A stretch of DNA of 64,000 nucleotides from G965205725 sp965205725 (GTDB lineage: Bacteria > Pseudomonadota > Gammaproteobacteria > Pseudomonadales > Halieaceae). Of the stretch, positions 44,119 to 51,620 are shown in pieces. The stretch spans positions 2,604,001-2,668,000 of the forward strand of contig OZ242189.1 of the NCBI GenBank assembly GCA_965205725.1, in the 5' to 3' direction. Within the stretch, counting starts at the first letter, position 1; the number at the start of each line of letters is the position of its first letter. A model generated the notes under the pieces. That model saw nothing but the letters and a program-made list of their open reading frames with translations, had not been told where the DNA came from and ran no database searches. Position numbers and translations under genes: made by a program.

Positions 44119-44732
44119 AGTTGACGTTACTCGCGTTTAGTTTTTTTCTGGCTGCTACAGTGCCCGCCCGGCACCAGCATCACGCCATGACAATGGATGC
44201 GACCGGTATGGTAATGAACCAGAATCACCATACTCTACCGCGAGGTTGCGAAGCCGTAAGCGACGATTTTGAGTTCACCATCAAGGCTGGCAGTGAATAT
44301 GCGGCGGACACGCCGGGAATGGTTTTTGGTATGAGCCAGCATGAAGTGCGGGTGCAGCCCTGTAGTCGGGTTACAATTACTTTTGTCAACGAAGATGAGG
44401 TCAGGCACCAATGGATGGTGCATGGGCTACCGGCATATCTATATCCCCAAAGTATGTTTCACATAGAGGCGAACGGCGGAGCGACTCAAACAGGTACTTT
44501 TATTACGCCGGCGGATGAACGCACCTATCTCATTCATTGTGATATGTCTCAGCATATGGAAAAGGGAATGAAGGGGCAGTTGGTTGTCGGCCGTGGCAGC
44601 GGCAATTTGTGGAGTGTGAAGGATGCTGGCCAGGCATTCACTCGGGCGGCTTATTTGCCGGACTTTATTGGAGCGTACCTGCTGGTGACATTACTACTCG
44701 CTGCTGCGGCGGTCGTTATATCACGACCCTAA
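44115..44732 (+). CDS. membrane-anchored cupredoxin
   Basis: 205 residues. Signal peptide (MKLTLLAFSFFLAATVPA), a His/Met-rich leader (RHQHHAMTMDATGM), then a single cupredoxin domain with EVRHQWMVHG as the first His ligand and HCDMSQHMEKGM carrying Cys, His and Met, a complete type 1 copper site. C-terminal membrane helix (FIGAYLLVTLLLAAAAVVI). It likely passes electrons or copper to or from the oxidase encoded just upstream. Start at ATG 44115, overlapping the oxidase stop. Confidence 0.85.
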   Translation: MKLTLLAFSFFLAATVPARHQHHAMTMDATGMVMNQNHHTLPRGCEAVSDDFEFTIKAGSEYAADTPGMVFGMSQHEVRVQPCSRVTITFVNEDEVRHQWMVHGLPAYLYPQSMFHIEANGGATQTGTFITPADERTYLIHCDMSQHMEKGMKGQLVVGRGSGNLWSVKDAGQAFTRAAYLPDFIGAYLLVTLLLAAAAVVISRP

Positions 44733-44744
44733 GCTTACGCCAGC

Positions 44745-45071
44745 CTACTGTTGGTCAGCCTGGATAAACTCTTGTTCTATTTCTTTTTGCAATTCCACTC
44801 GTGCAGTACCCTTTATACGAAGTGAGGCGTTCAGGCGCTGTTGCCGTCGATTTTTTCTGTAGTAGCTAACCATCTCATTGAAAACCGCCTGATGGGATTC
44901 GCCGGCAATAAGCTTTTCGATCAAATCGATATCAATGCCCATGCGATAGGCTATCCGGCTCGGGCGAATTTTGTGCACATAAAATTCAGCAACAATGCGA
45001 ATTTGTTGCTCAATTGGATAATTGCACTCGCGTGAATAACCATACGGTGGGGAAGGTGTCCGGGTGTCCAT
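44745..45071 (-). CDS. small helical protein with HTH-like segment
   Basis: 108 residues from the ATG at 45071, which leaves no overlap with the upstream gene; a start three codons earlier would overlap its stop by 7 bases. The segment IRPSRIAYRMGIDIDLIEKLIAGE has the shape of a helix-turn-helix, followed by a basic stretch (YYRKNRRQQRLNASLR). It may be a small DNA-binding protein; no family is recognised. It follows the GloB-like gene closely and is probably co-transcribed. Confidence 0.6.
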   Translation of the reverse strand: MDTRTPSPPYGYSRECNYPIEQQIRIVAEFYVHKIRPSRIAYRMGIDIDLIEKLIAGESHQAVFNEMVSYYRKNRRQQRLNASLRIKGTARVELQKEIEQEFIQADQQ

Positions 45072-45073
45072 GG

Positions 45074-45865
45074 CTACCAACTATTGCGTAATTCTCTTAA
45101 TTTTAAAAAAACTGTTTTGGGATCAAGCTGCTCTGGTAAATCCGGGAAGGCCTCCCGTATTCCTGCGATAACCGAGGGGCTGTGCAGGCGAAAAAACGTA
45201 TTAATTTCTTTTTCCAAAGCCAGTGTTGAAACAAGTGCAGCGTTTGGGTCCTGCTCACCTACCTCATCCAGCAAGCGTGCGGCGCGTTGATTATCTGGCT
45301 CACGATTTAACGTGAATTCAAGATTATTTCCCAGGTAATCGTGACCAGGATATATCAGGGTTTGTTCGGGCAGGTTTGCCAGTTGTTGGGCAAAGGTATC
45401 GTAGAGTTCCTCGGGGTGTCCTCCATTGTGGCAGTTGCCCGCGCCCGCATTAAAAAGAGTATCGCCGCACATTAGCGCAGGGGTTTCCGTGTGGGATATC
45501 AGGCACACATGCGACAGGGTGTGCCCCGGTGTATCCAGCGCTTCCAGTTCGACCGTACTGCCGATACGAATTGTATCGCCGGCGCTCAAACCACGGTCCA
45601 CGCCCTCAATACTGTCCCTGGCGTTGGCATGAGCCAGTAATTTGGCACCAGTGGCATCAATGACAGGCTGATTGCCGCCCGTATGATCGAAATGCTCATG
45701 GGTGTTGAGCACGTGGGTAATTGTCCAGCCCATTTCTCTGGCTTTACCAAGGCATTTTTCATGATCCAACGGGTCGACGGCCATCGCTTCTCCGGTTTCC
45801 GGGCAGGCAATGAGATAATTGAAATTTCGGAAGGCATTGCCAGTCCAAATTTGTTCTACGATCAT
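45074..45865 (-). CDS. hydroxyacylglutathione hydrolase-like metallo-beta-lactamase-fold protein
   Basis: 263 residues. Signature THEHFDHTGG near 55-64 gives the binuclear zinc site, with further ligands in DTPGHTLSHV and CGDTLFNAGAGNC and the YPGHDYLGNNL motif near 168. The C-terminal helical region resembles glyoxalase II, which hydrolyses S-lactoylglutathione to lactate and glutathione. A related hydrolase function is possible. It is transcribed divergently from the flavoprotein gene at 46105. Confidence 0.85.
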   Translation of the reverse strand: MIVEQIWTGNAFRNFNYLIACPETGEAMAVDPLDHEKCLGKAREMGWTITHVLNTHEHFDHTGGNQPVIDATGAKLLAHANARDSIEGVDRGLSAGDTIRIGSTVELEALDTPGHTLSHVCLISHTETPALMCGDTLFNAGAGNCHNGGHPEELYDTFAQQLANLPEQTLIYPGHDYLGNNLEFTLNREPDNQRAARLLDEVGEQDPNAALVSTLALEKEINTFFRLHSPSVIAGIREAFPDLPEQLDPKTVFLKLRELRNSW

Positions 45866-46104
45866 AGTGTTCGATTCTCCCTTGGCATCGACAGTGTAGT
45901 TGGGTATTGGCAGAGCGTAAACCTGTGCTGATCGGTTGCGAGATCCTGGTGCCAGATTGAACCCCGGCGGAGCCAGGCACCTGACCTACAAGGCAAATAT
46001 AAGCTGCGGTGGACAATAGGTTGACCCCAATCGCTATTATTTTCCTTGTGAATGCAGGTTAGAGTCGCTTAAATCCGCTGCTTAAATTGAAAGAGGGTAT
46101 CCCC

Positions 46105-47586
46105 ATGTCTGGTAAGACTTCTCCAACTCAGGCTCGCCGCGTCAAAGATGTCGATGAATGGCATATCAAAACTGATGTCGCCATTGTAGGTTTCGGTGGG
46201 GCCGGTGGCTGCGCCGCTATCGAAGCGGCGGATGCTGGGTCGGCAGTGACCATTTTTGAAGTTGCCAGCGCCAGTGGCGGTTCAACAGCAATGTCCAGTG
46301 CCGAAATTTATATGGGTGGCAGTGGTGGTACCCGCGTACAGCGAGCCTGCGGCTTTGAAGATAGCACTGAAGACATGTTCACTTACATGATGATGGCGGC
46401 GGGTCCGCAGGTGGACGAGGCGAAAGTTCGTGCTTATTGCGATCAGAGCCTGGATCACTTTAACTGGTTAGTCGATTTAGGGGTTCCATTTAAGGATAGT
46501 TTTCACGAAACGCGGGCAATCATGTGTCTGACCGATGATGGCCTGCTTTACACAGGCAGTGAAAAAGCCTACCCCTTCAGTGCCCATGCCAGGCCCGCAG
46601 CGCGCGGCCACAATCTCTATGTAGAGGGTGACAACGGCGGCCCACTGTTTATGAAGATCATCACCGAGAATGTTGAGAAGCGCGATAGTATTACTGTTGA
46701 ATATGAGGTGCGTGCGCTTACGCTGATTATCGATGAGGAGGGCGCTGTGATTGGTCTGGTCGTGCGCAAAGACCAGCAAGAGTTCAATGTGCGCGCTAAA
46801 AGCGGGGTAATTTTGTGCGCTGGCGGCTTTGTCATGAACCAGGAGATGCTGCAAAAATACGCACCGAAACTGACTCTCGGGAATAGTCCTATTGGTAATC
46901 CTGGCGATACAGGCAGCGGTATTCTAATGGGCATGAGCGTAGGTGCTGCGGCGATCAACATGCACGAAGGCTTTATAAGTCTGCCCTATTATCCACCCGC
47001 TTCGATCACCGGCGGCATTCTGATCAACGACAAGGGGCAGCGCTTTATTAACGAAGACGTGTATCACGCACGGCTCGGCAACGCAATTCTGGAAAACCCG
47101 GGCGAGCGCTTCTACTTTATTGTAACGGTTGGGCAATACGGCGATTACGAGCAAATGAATTTCATGAACGCGGAAGTGTGTGGCACAGGTGAAAGCGTTC
47201 AGGAGTTAGAAGAAGAATTGCAGTTACCTGTTGGCTCTCTGCAGCACACTGTTGAGTTCTACAACAAGATGGCCGCGCAAGGGGAAGACCCGTTGTTCCA
47301 CAAGCAGGCTGAATGGTTGACCCAACTGGATGCACCCCTGGTAGCATTGGATGTCACACCGGGCAGGGGGTCGTTCTGGCCCTGCTTTACCCTGGGTGGC
47401 CTCGATTCGCGTCCAAGCGGCGAGGTGCTTACCGCCGACGGCAATGAAATTTCCGGCTTGTACGCGGCGGGCAGAACCGCCTGTGGTGTTGCGCGCCGCG
47501 CCGCAGGTTACTCCAGCGGTATGTCTGTGGGTGACGCAACCTTTTCAGGGCGTATGGCCGGAAAAGCCGCGGCAGCAAACATATAA
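46105..47586 (+). CDS. FAD-dependent dehydrogenase, ketosteroid-dehydrogenase/fumarate-reductase-like
   Basis: 493 residues from the ATG at 46105; a TTG six codons earlier is in frame, but the AAAGAGGGT ribosome-binding site sits between them. The FAD motif is VAIVGFGGAGGCAAIEAA near 27-44, with GGSTAMSSAE, GVILCAGGF, and the C-terminal FTLGGLDS and GLYAAGRTACG. Family: FAD-binding domain 2, as in 3-ketosteroid delta-1-dehydrogenase and flavocytochrome fumarate reductases. No heme domain, so electrons go to another acceptor. Substrate unknown. Followed by a MITE. Confidence 0.88.
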   Translation: MSGKTSPTQARRVKDVDEWHIKTDVAIVGFGGAGGCAAIEAADAGSAVTIFEVASASGGSTAMSSAEIYMGGSGGTRVQRACGFEDSTEDMFTYMMMAAGPQVDEAKVRAYCDQSLDHFNWLVDLGVPFKDSFHETRAIMCLTDDGLLYTGSEKAYPFSAHARPAARGHNLYVEGDNGGPLFMKIITENVEKRDSITVEYEVRALTLIIDEEGAVIGLVVRKDQQEFNVRAKSGVILCAGGFVMNQEMLQKYAPKLTLGNSPIGNPGDTGSGILMGMSVGAAAINMHEGFISLPYYPPASITGGILINDKGQRFINEDVYHARLGNAILENPGERFYFIVTVGQYGDYEQMNFMNAEVCGTGESVQELEEELQLPVGSLQHTVEFYNKMAAQGEDPLFHKQAEWLTQLDAPLVALDVTPGRGSFWPCFTLGGLDSRPSGEVLTADGNEISGLYAAGRTACGVARRAAGYSSGMSVGDATFSGRMAGKAAAANI

Positions 47587-47742
47587 ACCCCCGCGTCAGT
47601 TGCCTCACCGCTTGCCTGATATGGAAGGGTTTTAGGTAGCCGTTGCGTACAATCCCAGTGGTGCCGGTTGATGTTCGAGTGTCGGCATTGCAAGTGTACT
47701 CAAAAAGGACAATACCAGGGTCGTGCAAAAGATTTGTATTCT

Positions 47743-47881
47743 GAGACCTTTGCACGAAAGCCATTTCACCTGCATGCTGCGTTAAAATCGTACTCAATCG
47801 GTCATTTATAAGCATAAACTCCCTCATTCCGTGCGTTTTTGCCTTGCCTGAAAGTGAAATCATCTTCCGTGCAAAGGTCTC
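47743..47881. mobile_element. MITE-like element, copy 4
   Basis: 139 bp, inverted ends beginning GAGACCTTTGCACGAAAG, flanked by the 5-bp direct repeat ATTCT. It differs from copy 3 at only a few bases. It stands between a flavoprotein gene and a truncated gene. The remaining sequence from 47882 to 48109 shows no gene I can support. Confidence 0.9.
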
Positions 47882-48109
47882 ATTCTTTATAATTTTACCT
47901 GATAAATAAGAAAATATTATTAATGGATTTGATCTTTTGATTGGATTCTCATTTCTCAAAACGCCAGTATTCACAGCACTACTTTGACAAGTGGTGTTAA
48001 TCATGAAGCCTGGCAATTGAATTGACGAGGCATTCTATAGGGGCTACAAACAGGGTTTAACCTTTATGTACTTTCAAGACACCCTTGCCCCAAAAAGTAT
48101 AAAGGAGAA

Positions 48110-49237
48110 ATGCTGTCGGTGTTCCTGACCCGTGCTTATACCCTTGATCTGGTTGAACATATGGCCCATCTTCGCTCGCCTGGCACAGCCGTGTGTATTG
48201 AGCCAGGTCTTCGCCGCCGATTTGCTGTTGGCAACTCGACAGGCTTGGGCATGGCACCCTTTTTGATCAATCATCCTTCGCTGATCCATCAATGGATCGC
48301 CGCGAAAGAAACCGCACTTGCCAGAGTGCGTGAGCTACCCGATGCGACTGATGATGAGCGATCTTTGTTTCGCACTATGCTGGCACGCGCTCGGCTTAAT
48401 GCCGACGCATGGCGCACCGAGCATCCGCTGCAAAAAGAAAAGCTGGTTCAACTCAAGGCTGACCTGATTCTTCTCGAACAGTATATCGGTAAAGACCCTC
48501 TATCTGGAGACGAACCCTGGAATCGGCTGTTCGAGTGGGGCGAGAAAAATCTTTCGCTTGAAGGTCAGGAGCAGCTTGTTTCCCTGATGCTTGAGCCCTA
48601 CGGCGCACTTGTCGATGACCTTGCCGACAACATGAGCATCGATGAAGAGGCCCAGTTTGTCGTCGATGGTGCAATGTCTCTCGACCGTTTGATAGAAATT
48701 ATCGAAGATGTATATCACTTTGCACTGAATCTTTGTTGGTCGCGGCCCGATACGCATGCGAGAGTCTGGTATATATCTGAAGAAAAGCAGGAGCCAAGGC
48801 TTGGGGAGCGCTTCGAAGAAGAGCTTGATGATTATGAACAGAGGCTTTCGCCAGGACGCGATGCAGCCCTGATGTACAGGGACCTTCTCGCCTGGAAAGA
48901 TGGCACAGCGAGAAAGGGCGAAACGGTTGCTGCTTTCCTTCTAAAACATCCCAGGCACCGACATATTGCCCGCCGCACACAGATTACTGCCCGGCTACCC
49001 TATGCCGAGGTTCGGGATAATACAGTTTCGGCAACTCTGCTGCCCATTGACCTTTTGCGCTGCAAATTATCATTTTTTGGCGCCACTCATTTTGATCCAC
49101 GTTCAGACCGTTGGCTGCGGATCAATATGTTTCAGAATGCACCTTTCCCTCATGAATTGTCTGAAGTCGAAGCTGATGACTGGTCGTATCCGCCGCTTTT
49201 CTCCAGGACAGAAGTATCAGGAGCAGTACAGGAGTAG
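48110..49237 (+). pseudogene. unknown protein gene, apparently missing its 5' part
   Basis: 375 codons without a recognised family. The frame begins in what looks like the middle of a domain (SPGTAVCIEPGLRRRFAVGNS and GLGMAPFLINHP), and the first ATG has only a GGAGAA sequence before it. The rest is rich in charged residues, with helices around EKLVQLKADLILLEQYIG and YHFALNLCWSRPDTHARVWY. It ends 11 bases before a DUF3726 gene and may form a unit with it. If the true protein starts at 48110 the gene is intact, so pseudogene status is a moderate inference. Confidence 0.45.
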
Positions 49238-49247
49238 CGGCGAATTG

Positions 49248-49895
49248 ATGTTTTCTCTGAATGAAGTTGAGGCTATGGGCAGACGGTCGGCCCATGGCGC
49301 AGGTCTGTACTGGGGTGTTGCTGAAGAAGCAGGCAAAGCAATCCGTTGGCTAGCGGCCCATGGTTTGCCAGGCCCGGAGTTATTAGCGAAACTCTTGAAA
49401 AGTATTGAACACAGAGGTTATAGCGAGTTTGCCCCGACCCTGACAGACCGGGTTTTGCGCGCGGAGTCAGGGGCACTTTCTCCTCTGGTCGCCGGTGCAG
49501 TTCTTTCAGATCTCGCCGCAGAAATTGCAGTTGGGCGTGAGTTCAAATTTGAAGCCACCCGGTTGCCGCTATTGATTGCGCCCTATGCAGCATTCAGTGC
49601 CAAATTGAAGAATATAACCATCGAACTTTGCTGGCATGGGGCAAAACTTACAATGACACCAGATAGCGGGCTTTTGGTTGAAGGCGACACAGAGGCAATC
49701 AATGTGTGGTCTGTGGATAATATTTTTTGCCAGCCAGTTGCTGGTGATATTGCGACAGAACTTCCAGGCGAAAAAGGTCGGGCAGTTGATACAGAAACCT
49801 GGGATTGCCTTAACACATTTGCCTACCGTGCTTTTGCACCTTCAACTGAATCATCGCGCCTGGGTGCCGGAGCCAGGCTGATTGATAATGACTAG
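49248..49895 (+). CDS. DUF3726 domain protein
   Basis: 215 residues from the ATG at 49248, with CAGGAG just upstream. The pattern MFSLNEVEAMGRRSAHGAG, YWGVAEEAGKAIRWLAAHGLPG and NTFAYRAFAPSTESSRLGAGA is that of DUF3726, a family of unknown function in proteobacteria. It belongs with the preceding gene by spacing and strand. No signal peptide; cytosolic. Confidence 0.8.
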   Translation: MFSLNEVEAMGRRSAHGAGLYWGVAEEAGKAIRWLAAHGLPGPELLAKLLKSIEHRGYSEFAPTLTDRVLRAESGALSPLVAGAVLSDLAAEIAVGREFKFEATRLPLLIAPYAAFSAKLKNITIELCWHGAKLTMTPDSGLLVEGDTEAINVWSVDNIFCQPVAGDIATELPGEKGRAVDTETWDCLNTFAYRAFAPSTESSRLGAGARLIDND

Positions 49896-49967
49896 CAGCC
49901 TGTCGGACTTGGCCCGATAAGGCCATCACGAGATCATTGTGGTCACAAGGCACAAGAGGAGCCCTGT

Positions 49968-50420
49968 ATGAATGATGAGTTGTGGATGTCGCACGCTCTG
50001 GAGCTGGCGGATCGAGCCGCTGCTATCGATGAAGTGCCCGTAGGCGCAGTATTGGTGCGTGACGGAGAGTTAATTGGCGAAGGCTTTAATCAGCTAATAT
50101 CTGCCTGCGACCCGACTGCCCATGCCGAAAATGTTGCGCTGCGAGATGCAGCTCGCAGGGTTGGCAATTATCGCCTGCCAGGATCGACACTCTATGCCAC
50201 TCTGGAACCCTGTACGATGTGTGTGGGCGCGATTATCCACGCGCGGGTTGAGCGATTGATCTTCGCAGCCATTGAGCCTCGTGCCGGTATGATATGCAGT
50301 CGGGCCAGGCTGTTGGATGCTGAGCACTACAACCATCGTATCGTCTGGGAGCAGGGCTTAATGGCTGTGCAGAGTGCCGATAAGTTAAAGCATTTTTTTC
50401 GGGCCCGGCGCAATCACTAG
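49968..50420 (+). CDS. tadA: tRNA adenosine(34) deaminase
   Basis: 150 residues. Converts A34 of tRNA-Arg(ACG) to inosine, an essential wobble modification. Zinc site residues His52 and catalytic Glu54 in THAEN-type AHAENVALRD, and Cys82/Cys85 in PCTMC. Also seen: the C-terminal helix typical of bacterial TadA. Preceded by an AGAGGAG ribosome-binding site. An acyl-CoA dehydrogenase remnant follows its stop directly. Confidence 0.96.
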   Translation: MNDELWMSHALELADRAAAIDEVPVGAVLVRDGELIGEGFNQLISACDPTAHAENVALRDAARRVGNYRLPGSTLYATLEPCTMCVGAIIHARVERLIFAAIEPRAGMICSRARLLDAEHYNHRIVWEQGLMAVQSADKLKHFFRARRNH

Positions 50421-50720
50421 AGGCAAGGGCGACACCGTCGCTATCGAACAGTGCCGCCTGTTGGTGCTATCCGCGGCAGAAAAGATGGACCGCGATGGCA
50501 TTGATGGTGCGCGGGACTACATTTCCATGCTGAAGCGCGGGGCTATATTTCCATGCTGAAGATTGTAGCGCCAAAGATGTGTCAGGATGTGGCTGATCGA
50601 GCCAGGCAGGTACTGGGCGGCATGGGCGTTTGCCAGGACACTCCGATACCCCATATTTTCGCGGTGGCCCGTTTTGCCGAATTGCCGATGGCCCCGATGA
50701 AGTGCAGATGTCCCAGTTAA
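50421..50720 (+). pseudogene. acyl-CoA dehydrogenase C-terminal remnant
   Basis: Three reading-frame pieces spell the C-terminal domain of an acyl-CoA dehydrogenase: KGDTVAIEQCRLLVLSAAEK, then KIVAPKMCQDVADRARQVLG and GGMGVCQDTPIPHIFAVARF, then RIADGPDEVQMSQLT. The first break is a 26-bp tandem duplication (ATTTCCATGCTGAAG at 50521-50535 and 50547-50561). The second is a small frameshift near 50670. The flavin-binding and N-terminal parts are gone. Dead gene fragment. Confidence 0.85.
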
Positions 50721-50723
50721 CGA

Positions 50724-51620
50724 TCAGGGTGCTGGCGGGGGGAACAACGTAGCAAACGAAACATCATTGAGTCGGTCGTGGTCAAACTTGCTGATTTCGA
50801 AGTACAGAGCCATGTCATTGCGCTTGATGTAATAGGCTTCCTTGACCTGGTACAGGTGGATTTCATATGAGCCGTTGTCAGTGTCTACTTTCAAGGTTGG
50901 CGGTGCAGGCGTGTCTTGCAGAATGTTTGCCGTGGAGATATCTGCCACAGCGTTAACTCGCAAACCGGATAGTCCGTTTGCCAGTGTATGGGCTGCCTCG
51001 CTATCGGCCAGGTTCTGATCAGAATCCAGCCAGGTGTCATCAGTTTTGCTGATGGCATAATCCAGACCTTCAATGTGCTTTGGCAGCGGTATCCGCAACA
51101 CATTTTTGTCAAACAGCTCTGCCGGGTTTGTCGGCAGGTCAAAGGCGTTAAACTTGATGCTATAGATATTGTCTTCTTCGCCAATTCGCACGTGCACATT
51201 GCGAAAGCCCGGCGAGGTGCCAAGATAGGCTTCAGCCACTAACTGCTCGTCTGCAAAGTATTGAATTTTTCGCTGGAAGTTGTCTGTAGCGACTTCAAAC
51301 CGTGATTTTGCAGCGTCGCTATTCGCTACAGGAAAGCCGCGATTCAGGTGGGGTAAATCCGCATAGAGTGCGTCGACCCGATTCTGTGCGACTGGCAGGT
51401 TGTGATATGCGGGCAGGCGCCATTCGCCGCCGACCTTTGATAACACAATGCTGGATTTACCATCATCAAGGATCACTCGGTTAGTGTCCTGCTCTGCAAT
51501 TGTGAACAGTGCCTGCCGAGAGTCATCAGTGTCGCTGGATTGGCCGGGCCAGAATGCCCAGACAAGAATCAGCAACTGCGCGGCTAACAGCAGTAACAGA
51601 TAGTTTGTCAGGCGATTCAT
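50724..51620 (-). CDS. DUF4340 domain protein, inner-membrane anchored
   Basis: 298 residues. An N-terminal membrane helix (NYLLLLLAAQLLILVWAFW) leads into a periplasmic DUF4340 region with SIVLSKVGGEWRLPAYHNLP and LPKHIEGLDYAISKTDDTW. Proteins of this family regularly follow Gld-type ABC permease genes; the function is unknown. The ATG overlaps the permease stop as ATGA, so it is the last gene of a three-gene operon. Confidence 0.85.
   Translation of the reverse strand: MNRLTNYLLLLLAAQLLILVWAFWPGQSSDTDDSRQALFTIAEQDTNRVILDDGKSSIVLSKVGGEWRLPAYHNLPVAQNRVDALYADLPHLNRGFPVANSDAAKSRFEVATDNFQRKIQYFADEQLVAEAYLGTSPGFRNVHVRIGEEDNIYSIKFNAFDLPTNPAELFDKNVLRIPLPKHIEGLDYAISKTDDTWLDSDQNLADSEAAHTLANGLSGLRVNAVADISTANILQDTPAPPTLKVDTDNGSYEIHLYQVKEAYYIKRNDMALYFEISKFDHDRLNDVSFATLFPPPAP

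Noticed and set aside
47743..47881. A conserved peptide frame (ISLSGKAKTHGMREFM) repeated in the MITE copies
   Set aside because: The frame reads through the terminal inverted repeat and is identical only because the DNA copies are; there is no start context or stop conservation suggesting a protein.
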